A stretch of DNA of 27,826 bases from the NCBI GenBank assembly GCA_017963875.1, contig JAGCTA010000546.1, positions 1 through 27,826 on the forward strand, written 5' to 3'. Made by a program: the position numbers and the translations under genes. Source of the stretch: Victivallales bacterium. GTDB lineage: Bacteria; Verrucomicrobiota; Lentisphaeria; Oligosphaerales; Oligosphaeraceae. The notes under the pieces were generated by a model. That model saw only the letters and a program-made list of their open reading frames with translations, ran no database searches and was not told the origin of the DNA. Positions 7,863-15,831 of this stretch are shown piece by piece (position 1 is the first letter of the stretch; each line of letters opens with the position of its first letter).

Positions 7863-8795
7863 ATGAAAAAGGTATTGATTCCGACAAAACTGGATCTTGT
7901 TGCCAAAGAGTATCTTACATCAAAGGGATACACAGTCGTCCAGGATTCTGAAACGCCAATGATGGATTTAATCAAGGCAAACAGCGATTGTGAAGGAATG
8001 ATTGTCCGCAGTGAGAAAGTCACATCCGAAATCATCGATATGCTTCCCAACCTTAAAGCAGTTGTACGCGCAGGCGCGGGTTTCAATACCATCGACACCG
8101 CTTATGCGCGCAAGCGCAATGTCGATGTCATGAATACGCCTGGTGCGAATGCAAACGCCGTCGCCGAAGAAGTCATCGCCTTGGCGTTGGCCGCATATCG
8201 TTTTGTGGTTCCAGCCGATGTCACCACGCGTGCAGGTGGTTGGGAAAAGAAGAAATTCCTCGGCCGTGAATTGACTGGAAAGACGCTGGGTATTGTCGGG
8301 GTTGGCAATGTAGGTCAACTCGTTGCCAAACGAAGCAGCGGCTTCGAGATGAAACTCATCGGTTATGATCCGATTGTTCCTGCAGAGAAGGCTGCTGAAT
8401 TCGGCGTCACGCTGATGTCTTTGGAAGAAGTGTTTGCACAAGCGGACATTGTCACGCTCCACATGCCAGAAAATGACAAGACGCGCGGCATAATCAATAA
8501 ATCGCTCTTTGCATTGATGAAAAAGGGAGCCATGCTGATTAACTGCGCACGCGCAGGCATCATCAACGAAGAAGACCTGCGTGCCGCCAAGGCAGAGAAA
8601 TCGCTATTGTTCGCGAATGATGTCTATGCGGCTGATGAAGCAGGCGCTAAGAGTGTTGCGGACATCGCCGATGTCATGATGCCCCATCTAGGTGCCAATA
8701 CAAAGGAAGCGAACTTCACGGCCGCGAAACGCGCTGGTGAAGAACTTGCGGAATACTTTGAGAATGGCGAAAGAATATTCGTCGTCAACAAATAA
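7863..8795 (+). CDS. serA: D-3-phosphoglycerate dehydrogenase-like 2-hydroxyacid dehydrogenase
   Basis: This is a 310-residue D-isomer-specific 2-hydroxyacid dehydrogenase. The Rossmann motif GIVGVGNVG lies at 143-151. The catalytic set is visible: Arg230 in NCARAGIINEEDL, Glu259 in AADEAG and His275 in MMPHLGANTKEA. VRAGAGFNTID near 68-78 is typical of phosphoglycerate dehydrogenases, the first step of serine synthesis from 3-phosphoglycerate. There is no C-terminal ACT domain, so this is the short type and serine feedback through ACT is not expected. The start at 7863 has AGGAAG 7 bp upstream. An in-frame GTG at 7812 would fall inside the leader hairpin and is rejected. The gene is monocistronic, with its own promoter and an intrinsic terminator. 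Another hydroxyacid substrate cannot be ruled out. Confidence 0.85.
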   Translation: MKKVLIPTKLDLVAKEYLTSKGYTVVQDSETPMMDLIKANSDCEGMIVRSEKVTSEIIDMLPNLKAVVRAGAGFNTIDTAYARKRNVDVMNTPGANANAVAEEVIALALAAYRFVVPADVTTRAGGWEKKKFLGRELTGKTLGIVGVGNVGQLVAKRSSGFEMKLIGYDPIVPAEKAAEFGVTLMSLEEVFAQADIVTLHMPENDKTRGIINKSLFALMKKGAMLINCARAGIINEEDLRAAKAEKSLLFANDVYAADEAGAKSVADIADVMMPHLGANTKEANFTAAKRAGEELAEYFENGERIFVVNK

Positions 8796-8806
8796 CCTCA
8801 TTTCCT

Positions 8807-8853
8807 AAGGAATCCCTGTCATGCGGCTGCGATGCCATCGGGGATTCCTTTTT
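8807..8853 (+). terminator. Intrinsic terminator after serA
   Basis: AAGGAATCCC at 8807-8816 is perfectly complementary to GGGATTCCTT at 8841-8850, giving a 10-bp stem. A further T run (to 8853) follows. The 24-base loop is long, but the arms and T tract fit a rho-independent terminator. It begins 12 bp after the serA stop. Confidence 0.8.
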
Positions 8854-8950
8854 CATCTATGACCATTGCGGCGACAGTCTTGAGTTTTTCCTGCCATGAA
8901 TTCTGTTCCAGTCCCATGACATGGCATCCATATCATGAATTTTATGAACA

Positions 8951-10330
8951 ATGGGAAGGTTAAGACAGACACTTTGTGATCGGCCGTTTATGAAGCAGGT
9001 GGCATTGCTTGCCATCCCGATGGTCATTCAAAGTACCATAACCAACGTCGTTGGCCTGCTGGACAACCTGATGGTCGGTAACATTGGTACGTTGCCTATG
9101 TCTGCGGTCGCCATAGTCAACCAGTTGATGATGGTGTTCAATCTCTGTATCTGGGGGGGGCTTTCAGGCCCAGACATTTTCGGAACGCAGTATGCGGGAA
9201 AAAACGACCATGATGGCGTTCGAAATTGCTTTCGCATCAAATGGATGATATGCCTGGCGGTTCTTTTGCCGTTTACCATTGCATTTCTTTGCTATCCAGA
9301 CCATTTGATTCAATGGTATCTTCAGGGAGACACACCTGAAACTGCGATTGAGACATTGGGATATGCAAAGGAATATCTTTATATCATGGTATTCGGCATG
9401 TTGCCTTTTGCCGTCGCAATGACGTATGCGACCACGTTGCGTGGCATTGGGGAAACACGCATTCCCATGATTGCCAGTAGCATAGCCATATTTGTGAATC
9501 TTGTCTTCAATTACCTGCTGATATTCGGCAAGTGCGGCTTTCCATGCATGGGAGTAACAGGCGCGGCGGTAGCGACGGTGATTTCCCGCCTAGTTGAACT
9601 TGGCATCATGCTGTTTCACACGCATCTCAACGCCGATCGTTTTCCGTTTATTTACAGAGCATACCGTTCTCTTTTAGTCCCTGTAAGGCTTTTCAAAGAA
9701 GTCTGCAAATGCGGCTGGCTGCTCTGGGGAAATGAATTGCTTTTTTCCGCTGGTCTCGCGGGAATGCTTCAGGGTTTTTCCCTGAGAGGCATCCAGGCGG
9801 TTGCCGCATGCAACATTGCCATGACCGTGGCAAATGTCTTTACATGCGTGTTCTACTCTGTCGGTAATACGCTCGCCATCATGGTCGGACATGAATTGGG
9901 AGCAGGACGCCATGAAGACGCAGAGGAAATCGGCTGGAAACTCAATTCATTGGGATTGCTGACCGCATTTGCCGTTGCCTTCATCGTCAGTCTTCTGGCT
10001 CCCTATATTCCATTCCTGTACAACACGAAGAATGATGTTCGCAGGTTGGCAACGGTCTTGATTTGGGTGACGGCATCCTATTGGCCTTTCCGTGCATTTG
10101 TCTATAATTGCTTTTTCATGATTCGGGCAGGCGGCAAGGCCGTATGGACGACAGTCATGGACAGCGGCTTCATGTGGGTTGTACGAATGCCTATTGTCTG
10201 GTCCATCGGCTATTTGACGAATATGGATATCAGACTATTCTATTTTATCATTTATTGGCTGGCGGCCATTCAATGCATTCTCGCCTACTGGATGGTGAAA
10301 CACAGTGGGTGGAAAAGAAACCTTGTATGA
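8951..10330 (+). CDS. MATE family multidrug/metabolite exporter
   Basis: The 459-residue protein has about twelve hydrophobic segments and the MATE hallmarks. These are an N-terminal helix LLAIPMVIQSTITNVVGLLDN followed by LMVGNIG, YATTLRGIGETRIPM near residue 157, a second-half repeat GIQAVAACNIAMTVANVF and the GNTLAIMVGHELGAGR segment near 300. MATE proteins export cationic or small organic compounds by Na+ or H+ antiport across the inner membrane. Start choice is uncertain: ATG at 8951 and ATG at 8990 are both in frame, and neither has a strong Shine-Dalgarno sequence. The 155 bp between the serA stop and the 8951 start hold the terminator and no further gene. The substrate is not deducible. 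Confidence 0.92.
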   Translation: MGRLRQTLCDRPFMKQVALLAIPMVIQSTITNVVGLLDNLMVGNIGTLPMSAVAIVNQLMMVFNLCIWGGLSGPDIFGTQYAGKNDHDGVRNCFRIKWMICLAVLLPFTIAFLCYPDHLIQWYLQGDTPETAIETLGYAKEYLYIMVFGMLPFAVAMTYATTLRGIGETRIPMIASSIAIFVNLVFNYLLIFGKCGFPCMGVTGAAVATVISRLVELGIMLFHTHLNADRFPFIYRAYRSLLVPVRLFKEVCKCGWLLWGNELLFSAGLAGMLQGFSLRGIQAVAACNIAMTVANVFTCVFYSVGNTLAIMVGHELGAGRHEDAEEIGWKLNSLGLLTAFAVAFIVSLLAPYIPFLYNTKNDVRRLATVLIWVTASYWPFRAFVYNCFFMIRAGGKAVWTTVMDSGFMWVVRMPIVWSIGYLTNMDIRLFYFIIYWLAAIQCILAYWMVKHSGWKRNLV

Positions 10331-10353
10331 CGATTATTAAATAGGAAAAAACA

Positions 10354-11001
10354 ATGGAAAAGGAAACGATATTCACACTCATCCGCCATGGCGAGACAAA
10401 AGACAATCTAAATGCCGTCCTACAAGGCCAAAGCGACACAGAACTGGACGATTTGGGCCTCGAACAGGCCAAAATGGTGGCGGCAAGACTACGGCAGGAA
10501 GGACCTTTTGATTGTTTTTTCAGCAGCGACCTGAAACGTGCGATGACAACAGCGGAAATTATCTCCGAAGCCATTGGCCTGCCTGTGATCGGAACAACTG
10601 AATTGCGTGAATGGAACCTCGGCATCCTTCAGCAACGGCCTGCCAAGGAACTATGGCAGGAATATCCAAAAATCATGGAATCATTTCGCTCTTCGGGCGA
10701 GGAACTGGAAATACCAGGAGGAGAAAGCCGCCGTCAGTTTCGAAAACGCGTCTCAGGATTTCTTGACCGCATGATAGAGGAACATTCTGGAGAGCATATT
10801 CTTCTTGTCACTCATGGTGGAGTCTTGAGAGCGATTTTCAGATATGCCATGCACATACCCGAAACATTGAGCATCCAGCCACAAGTCAGCAATACAGGTT
10901 TCAGTAGAATCGCCTTGAAATCCACTGGCTGGCAACTCCAATGTTGGAACGACATCTCTCATCTGCGCAATTTCAAAACCATAGATTTGCAGGCGTATTA
11001 G
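10354..11001 (+). CDS. Histidine phosphatase family protein (phosphoglycerate mutase-like)
   Basis: The 215-residue product is a branch-1 histidine phosphatase. RHGET (11-15) provides the phosphorylated His12. Supporting catalytic residues are Arg62 in SSDLKRAMTTAE, Glu86 in LREWNLG and His154 in LLVTHGGVLR. The gene starts 23 bp after the MATE stop and is probably co-transcribed. Cobalamin alpha-ribazole phosphatase (CobC-like), phosphoglycerate mutase-like and broad phosphatase roles are possible; sequence alone does not decide. The stop codon lies in a small 6-bp hairpin (10999-11014). The convergent SEDS gene ends only 23 bp away. Confidence 0.9.
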   Translation: MEKETIFTLIRHGETKDNLNAVLQGQSDTELDDLGLEQAKMVAARLRQEGPFDCFFSSDLKRAMTTAEIISEAIGLPVIGTTELREWNLGILQQRPAKELWQEYPKIMESFRSSGEELEIPGGESRRQFRKRVSGFLDRMIEEHSGEHILLVTHGGVLRAIFRYAMHIPETLSIQPQVSNTGFSRIALKSTGWQLQCWNDISHLRNFKTIDLQAY

Positions 11002-11024
11002 CCATCTTTGGCTATTGCAAAGAC

Positions 11025-12119
11025 TTATATGCCCTTCTCCATCTGAAGACGCTGAACCATTGTAAAAATCACAAATGTCGCAAGAAGGGACGAACCGCCA
11101 TAACTGAACAGCGGCAATGGAATGCCTGTATTTGGCATGAGTCCCAAATTCACGGACAGATGGATAAAAGCCTGTGTTGTGACCATCACGCCCGCACCTA
11201 GAAAAATGCAGCGGCCAATGGTGCTATCGTGTTTGCTCGCCAGACAACAGCAATGGAAACACCATGCGAGACACAAAAGCACGATGGGAATGACACCAGC
11301 GGCTCCAAGCAGTTCCGTTGCACCTGCGAACAAAGAATCGCTATATCTGTATGGCAACGCATTCAAGGCATCCTGCGACTGGAACATGCTCCCCGTCCAG
11401 CCGCCTTTCACAAGACATTCCTGCAAGCGCTGGGCATGATATTCGGTCGGGCCCGATGGACTGAATAACGCTTCAAGAAAACTGGTGAAACGCAATCGGA
11501 CATGCCTGAAATTCATTATTGCAACCGTTGCCGCTGAAACTCCAAGCACTGCTATAATAACCAGATAACGACGAGGCAGACCTTCGCACCAAATGACGAG
11601 CGCAAAGGTCATCGAATAGACAAGGACCGTGCCCCAGTCTGGTTGAAGCGCAATAGGCAAAACCACTGCCAATACAAACAAAAGTTGCCACAACAATCTT
11701 TTTCCTGGTGAATTGAAAGCAGAAGTTTTTTCACATACCCATGCAAGACCAACAATAAAAACGGGCTTGAATATTTCAGATGGCTGAAAACTGTAGGCTC
11801 CCAAACGGTACCAGCCTATTGCACCGTTGATTCGCTGGCCAAACACAAACAATCCCCAGAGAAGCAAATAAACGACAGCGCCACAATATGCAAAAGAACG
11901 CTTCAGACTCCCAACGGGAAGCATGAATATCAGAAACGCCGCAACCAAGCAAAGTGCCATGGACACCAACTGCTTCTGCACAAAAAAAACATTGTTTGCG
12001 CTCCCTCGTGTCACATTGAACAGCATCAGACAACCAGTCAGGCTATATGCCAGCAACAATGCCGAGACACCTAGAAATCCCTTGAACCTCTCACTTTTGA
12101 TGAATCTATCCTGTTGCAT
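11025..12119 (-). CDS. FtsW/RodA family SEDS peptidoglycan glycosyltransferase
   Basis: SEDS proteins polymerise lipid II into glycan strands and work with a class B PBP. The 364-residue product has about ten membrane helices and the family landmarks: NGAIGWYRLGAYSFQPSE (98-115), QPDWGTVLVY (159-168), LPYRYSDSLFAGATELLG (255-272) and PNTGIPLPLFSYGGSSLL (329-346). Asp261 aligns with the catalytic Asp of FtsW (the HTDF motif, D297 in E. coli). The His before it is Tyr here, and ELLG replaces EELG. The start lies 5 bp after the truncated PBP-like gene, so the two should be co-translated. Position after mraZ, ftsL-like and ftsI-like genes argues for FtsW, but the length and motifs do not exclude RodA. 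Confidence 0.9.
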   Translation of the reverse strand: MQQDRFIKSERFKGFLGVSALLLAYSLTGCLMLFNVTRGSANNVFFVQKQLVSMALCLVAAFLIFMLPVGSLKRSFAYCGAVVYLLLWGLFVFGQRINGAIGWYRLGAYSFQPSEIFKPVFIVGLAWVCEKTSAFNSPGKRLLWQLLFVLAVVLPIALQPDWGTVLVYSMTFALVIWCEGLPRRYLVIIAVLGVSAATVAIMNFRHVRLRFTSFLEALFSPSGPTEYHAQRLQECLVKGGWTGSMFQSQDALNALPYRYSDSLFAGATELLGAAGVIPIVLLCLAWCFHCCCLASKHDSTIGRCIFLGAGVMVTTQAFIHLSVNLGLMPNTGIPLPLFSYGGSSLLATFVIFTMVQRLQMEKGI

Positions 12120-12124
12120 GCTCT

Positions 12125-12826
12125 TTACGGAATCTCCTCCTGAAGAACGACATTTGTTCCATCAGCCCCTTTTCCATCCAGCAATAAACGCTTTTGACCT
12201 CGCAAAAAGCGGCAAATAATCTTGCGTGGCCTCAATGACTCGTCATAGAGTTTCTCTATTCCCGAAACACCTATTTCAATTCCCGTCGCTGAATCAACAA
12301 CCGTATTTCCAATGATATTCCGCCATTCTGGCGCATTTGACGTCACGCGCTTGAAGAAAACCCGTGGTTTAAGTTGCTGATTACTGAAAATCAGATTCCA
12401 TGCTGCCTTGTCGTCAATTCGCAGATCGTGCGCAATGACAACGCTCGTCCCAGGGAGAAACTCCAACTGCTCAAAAGATGGCAACGTCAAGAAGCCTACA
12501 TCCGCCAAATCACGCCAGGCGTTTTCCGCTACATTGTAATTGAAGGGAACTTGCCAGTAGATATCTAGACGACGTTCAGAATAGGCAATGACCGTTCCGT
12601 CTGGCGCAATGATGCTGCCGCGCTGCCCTGGAATCAGCAATGTCTCCCCTATTCGGGATTGCTCCAGCAACGTCTGCCTTTGAGCGGAGGAAAAAGTCGC
12701 CAAATACGAAATACGAGCCAGAATTACCACCGTGACGACGGTAAAAATCAAAAAAACGACCTGAATGCGTTTTTGGGCAAGGCTTTTCACGCTCCCAGCG
12801 GATGCTTGTGGCGTGACTTCTTCCAT
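12125..12826 (-). CDS. FtsI/PBP2-like pedestal-domain protein lacking transpeptidase domain
   Basis: This 233-residue protein has the N-terminal layout of a class B penicillin-binding protein. It has a short cytoplasmic tail, a membrane helix (about 22-44), the dimerisation/pedestal motif PGQRGSIIAPDGTVIAYSE (67-84), and GVSGIEKLYDESLRP (186-200), matching the usual GxxGLExxYDxxLRG. It then reads DGTNVVLQEEIP and stops (TAA at 12127-12125), exactly where a normal protein continues into LTID and the transpeptidase domain. No SxxK, SxN or KTG motif is present. The SEDS gene starts 5 bp later, so no transpeptidase remnant is left. ATG 12826 is preferred over TTG 12835. Normal FtsI/PBP2 proteins exceed 550 residues. 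It may serve as a non-catalytic partner of the SEDS enzyme. Confidence 0.82.
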   Translation of the reverse strand: MEEVTPQASAGSVKSLAQKRIQVVFLIFTVVTVVILARISYLATFSSAQRQTLLEQSRIGETLLIPGQRGSIIAPDGTVIAYSERRLDIYWQVPFNYNVAENAWRDLADVGFLTLPSFEQLEFLPGTSVVIAHDLRIDDKAAWNLIFSNQQLKPRVFFKRVTSNAPEWRNIIGNTVVDSATGIEIGVSGIEKLYDESLRPRKIICRFLRGQKRLLLDGKGADGTNVVLQEEIP

Positions 12827-12831
12827 TGCCT

Positions 12832-13116
12832 TCAATCACCTGATTCCGCCACTGCGACGGCATTGATGACTGCAACCGCATGGCTCGACTTCTGAACAAT
12901 GTTCCCGCCATCCTCACCCAGCAATTCTCCTGCCGCATAGCGCGCGTCCTTGGCCAATTGCGCATGGTTCGTCAGCGTAATCCAGCAGACACATGAAAAA
13001 AGCCACAGTGTCAATGCGACAACAACGCCGATGAATAGTTTTTTATTAATATTGGACTCAAGATACGACATATTTTTTATTCCTCTCGCAATGATGTTTT
13101 TCGTTGCTTGCATCAT
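12832..13116 (-). CDS. Small bitopic membrane protein in the FtsL position
   Basis: The 94-residue product has a basic N-terminus, one strong membrane helix (about residues 27-48, KLFIGVVVALTLWLFSCV) and a short 45-residue outer part. FtsL, a bitopic division protein that bridges FtsB/FtsQ and FtsWI, is normally encoded at this position between mraZ/rsmH and ftsI. The outer part does not show the clear leucine-zipper heptads expected of FtsL, so the name is by position and topology only. The start at 13116 overlaps the mraZ stop as ATGA, with AGGA 7 bp upstream. The stop lies 5 bp before the ATG of the next gene. Confidence 0.62.
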   Translation of the reverse strand: MMQATKNIIARGIKNMSYLESNINKKLFIGVVVALTLWLFSCVCWITLTNHAQLAKDARYAAGELLGEDGGNIVQKSSHAVAVINAVAVAESGD

Positions 13117-13526
13117 CCCATTTCCTGCGTCCATTTCTGGACCGACCAGATTTCATATCCCCGTTCATTGCCTGTAATGATAAGTTCCTCACCTTCCTTG
13201 AAGCCAAGTTTCTCCCTGAACAACGGCGGTATTGTCAGACGCCCTTGCGGAGATATTTCCTGACTGTCAGTATTGGAGGCTATTCTTCTTGAACGGCGAC
13301 GAAGTCCCTCATCATTCAGCAAATCAGGTGTCTCCTCGTCCGTCTTGCTGCGTATCAGCGTCCACGTCTGATGGGAGAACAATGCAAGCGCCCCCTCTGG
13401 CAGACAATACAAAACAATCTCCTGCGAGTCAAAACCGTCATTCGTCAAATCGTCTATGACTTTGGGAGGCAGTTTGATTCTACCGTTGGAATCAAGTTTA
13501 CATTTTGTCAGACCCGTAAAACGCAT
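13113..13526 (-). CDS. mraZ: Transcriptional regulator MraZ
   Basis: MraZ is a double SpoVT/AbrB-fold DNA-binding protein. It normally represses the division and cell-wall (dcw) operon that it heads. The 137-residue product contains both repeats: KLDSNGRIKLPPKVIDDL near residues 10-27, and SPQGRLTIPPLFREKLGFKEG near 91-111, followed by GYEIWSVQKW. Length is normal. The usual next gene, rsmH (mraW), is absent; the downstream start overlaps the mraZ stop by 4 bp. A good promoter lies about 80 bp upstream together with short direct repeats, which would fit autoregulation. It marks the four-gene minus-strand cluster as a dcw relic. Confidence 0.93.
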   Translation of the reverse strand: MRFTGLTKCKLDSNGRIKLPPKVIDDLTNDGFDSQEIVLYCLPEGALALFSHQTWTLIRSKTDEETPDLLNDEGLRRRSRRIASNTDSQEISPQGRLTIPPLFREKLGFKEGEELIITGNERGYEIWSVQKWTQEMG

Positions 13527-13573
13527 ATCGCAAAAAACACTACAGCATCATGGGAGACAGGCACACGACTCCT

Positions 13574-13627
13574 GAGATTTTCCATTTTGTTCCGTTCTTT
13601 TACCAATATATTCCGAAATTTTCCATT
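13574..13627 (-). repeat. Pair of direct repeats upstream of mraZ, possible MraZ boxes
   Basis: Minus-strand AATGGAAAATTTC (13627-13615) and AATGGAAAATCTC (13586-13574) differ at one base and are 41 bp apart, about four helical turns. MraZ proteins are known to bind short direct repeats ahead of their own operon. The repeats here do not match the E. coli TGGGA-N5 pattern, so a role is inferred. Confidence 0.4.
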
Positions 13628-13689
13628 GGCAAATGTTTTTTGCGTTTTTTTCCTTTTATTTTTCGCTTGATTCCCAAAGATATTGGTAA
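13600..13689. repeat. 10-bp inverted repeat flanking the mraZ upstream region
   Basis: TTACCAATAT at 13600-13609 has its exact inverse complement ATATTGGTAA at 13680-13689, with 70 bp of T-rich sequence (+ strand) between. The left arm covers the predicted -10 hexamer and start region of the mraZ promoter. Role unknown; it could be chance in AT-rich DNA or a looped operator. Confidence 0.4.
13605..13632 (-). promoter_or_regulatory. Candidate promoter of the mraZ operon
   Basis: On the minus strand, TTGCCA (13632-13627) and TATATT (13610-13605) are spaced by 16 bp. This predicts a transcript start near 13598 and a leader of about 70 bases before the mraZ ATG at 13526. One of two copies of an AT-rich direct repeat falls inside the spacer, a common place for an operator. 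Confidence 0.5.
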
Positions 13690-13752
13690 TACCCCATTGC
13701 GATGTCTGTTTCAGCAAATACCTTTATGACCTCAAGCAAATCTTCAAGAATT

Positions 13753-15831
13753 CTAGTCAAACTGTTGTTCTGTGCGCTTCACGACCTCAACCTGAAGGGC
13801 ATGTCCAAGCCGCTGGAAATATTCGCTATAGCCGCCTATCCGAACAATCAGGTCAGGATAATTTTCTGGATGCTCCAGTGCTTTCTGAAGGATTTCCGCA
13901 TTCAAAACTGTAACCTGCAGTTGCAGTCCACCGCACTTGAAATACGTCAAGAACAATTCCTTGACCTTTTGCCTCGACTCTCGACTGTCCAGCAAGGATT
14001 TGGCAAGACGAATGTTTAAAACTGGCGTCCCAATAATCTCCGCCTGGTCTGGAGCGGACGCTGAGCGCAACAAAGCCGTCGGGCCCTCGGTATCAGTTCC
14101 CTGCATCGCCCCAAACGACTCCGCCACCGCCTCGCCTGCCCGCCGCCCGTCAGGCGTCGCAGGAATGCCAGCCCCCATGCTCGCATATGTTGTAAACAGA
14201 AACACGGATGGCAACATCGTCAGCTCCGAATCGGAATGGGTATGGACACGCTGGAAGATGCGCGACGACAACTCCTTGGCAATATCATCTGCCTCCGAAA
14301 GGCCATTGCCGAATTTTGGCAATGCCAGCAATTCCTTCTGAAGCGCAGGGTCAGGGAAATTTCCTTTAATCTGCGTCATCAGGCTGGAAACATCTACAGA
14401 CAGTCTTCCTTCGTATGCACGCTTCAACGCAACAAGCGAATTGACCAGATTCGTCAAACCTGCGATATTTATGATGCTTGCGTTGTAGCGGGTGCCAAAA
14501 TCATTGAAATCACGCGATGTTTCAAGGCAATCACGATAGAAAAGCGTTCTCAAGGGATTAGGCCTCCATTTGGCTATGAACTGCCGATATCTTCTGGCAC
14601 AATCACAGACTTCGTCTATTTTTCTGTCCAGCACCTCAAACAGACTGTCCTTAAAAGACATATATGAAGAATACCCTTCTGGAGAAAGGCTTGCCAGCAC
14701 CTCCAATACGTTGAGACCATCTTCAATGGAACCGACATGCGAACGTCCTTGAACCATCAGTTCTGTACATCCTGCATAGCATATCTTGTCAATGTCGTTC
14801 GATGACAAACCAAGCACTTTGCCAGCAGATGCCAGATAGTTCTTTCTCGCGTATAGCGATGGGCAAGGCGTTCCGTTCGCCCAATTGCCAAAAACAGCGT
14901 CCCAGACATCATCCGAGGTATCCTCGTCAATGAAAATGCCCGAATTCGGACGACGTATGCCACGCTGTGCACGAATTGCAGATATTGCCAGTGGTGTCTT
15001 GCAGTCAAGAGTGGCATGCCAGCCGTTGACACGATCGAAATTCTTCCAGAATTCTCTGAACAACTGTTCTAGATCTTCGTCGGAATCACGGAGATATGGA
15101 GTCAGAATTCTGTCAATCTGACCGATCGAATCAGCCCCCTCGAAATACCAGAAGATGTTATATGCCAACATCGCCTCATAGAACGTTCGCGCGCCTTTCT
15201 GCGGAACACGTTCAAGGGCATTCCGCAATTTGGCAGGGGCACCGACTACTGCCAATTTGGCTCTGCATCGTCCGATAAAACCTTCCAGGGCCTCCAGTAC
15301 CTCGCGTTCCGCGGCATGGAATACGGGATTGTTTTTTTCGTAAGTGTCTATTCGTGTCCGTATTCCTTCAAGGCCTTCCGCCAACGCTGATTCATAATCC
15401 ATGACGCCATGGGTCCATCCCCTGCCCCCAATATTGAATCTCGGTAAAATCGGATTGTGGTTCGCCAGAAAATCAAGTTCTCCCACCGCTTGGCCAACCG
15501 CCACTCGCTCCGATTCCAGCAGTTCCCTCTCACGCAATGTACTGCACTTTTCAAAAGCATCGTCAAAATACGCTTTGACTTTGCTATTCAGTGCCGTTGT
15601 CTTACAGAAAAATGTATGTGAATAATGGTAGCCGCAACTGCAACTTGGATCGTCCCATAACGGATTACTCGAAGGATAGAGTTGCCCACCCGTGTAGTCT
15701 GGTGCTTCCTTTGCATCGATGATTCGTTTGAACGCACGCGAAAAGCGTGCTTGGTAACTCGCCATTGGCTCTTCAAACATACCTGCGGCAAAAGGCTCTT
15801 TGATTTTCAGAAAAATGCTAGATATGCTCAT
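13753..15831 (-). CDS. Glycyl radical enzyme (PFL-like family) of unknown substrate
   Basis: The 692-residue protein has both hallmarks of glycyl radical enzymes. The thiyl-radical site lies in CYAGCTELMVQGR, with Cys355 and a following Glu357. The C-terminal glycyl loop is RIGGYSEYF, with Gly667 as the radical site. The GCxE form, with a Glu two residues after the Cys, is that of diol dehydratases, hydroxyphenylacetate decarboxylase and related lyases, not the CC pair of true pyruvate formate-lyase. GAGIPATPDGRRAGE near 553-567 is also typical. It is about 100 residues shorter than most family members. GGAG precedes the ATG, which overlaps the upstream gene by 14 bp. No dedicated activase is adjacent; the nearest radical SAM protein is at 1980-2690. 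The substrate is unknown. Confidence 0.88.
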   Translation of the reverse strand: MSISSIFLKIKEPFAAGMFEEPMASYQARFSRAFKRIIDAKEAPDYTGGQLYPSSNPLWDDPSCSCGYHYSHTFFCKTTALNSKVKAYFDDAFEKCSTLRERELLESERVAVGQAVGELDFLANHNPILPRFNIGGRGWTHGVMDYESALAEGLEGIRTRIDTYEKNNPVFHAAEREVLEALEGFIGRCRAKLAVVGAPAKLRNALERVPQKGARTFYEAMLAYNIFWYFEGADSIGQIDRILTPYLRDSDEDLEQLFREFWKNFDRVNGWHATLDCKTPLAISAIRAQRGIRRPNSGIFIDEDTSDDVWDAVFGNWANGTPCPSLYARKNYLASAGKVLGLSSNDIDKICYAGCTELMVQGRSHVGSIEDGLNVLEVLASLSPEGYSSYMSFKDSLFEVLDRKIDEVCDCARRYRQFIAKWRPNPLRTLFYRDCLETSRDFNDFGTRYNASIINIAGLTNLVNSLVALKRAYEGRLSVDVSSLMTQIKGNFPDPALQKELLALPKFGNGLSEADDIAKELSSRIFQRVHTHSDSELTMLPSVFLFTTYASMGAGIPATPDGRRAGEAVAESFGAMQGTDTEGPTALLRSASAPDQAEIIGTPVLNIRLAKSLLDSRESRQKVKELFLTYFKCGGLQLQVTVLNAEILQKALEHPENYPDLIVRIGGYSEYFQRLGHALQVEVVKRTEQQFD

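Noticed and set aside
10999..11014. TAGCCA/TGGCTA hairpin as bidirectional terminator between the phosphatase and SEDS genes
   Set aside because: The stem is only 6 bp and no T tract follows on either strand. A termination role cannot be supported from sequence.
12125..12835. A frameshift or nonsense mutation hiding the rest of ftsI
   Set aside because: The next gene starts 5 bp after the stop and fills the following DNA with intact SEDS coding sequence, so no transpeptidase remnant exists in any frame.
13508..13717. 69-codon minus-strand ORF over the mraZ start and promoter
   Set aside because: It is Lys-rich, overlaps the promoter and mraZ in another frame, lacks a ribosome-binding site and has no recognisable motif.
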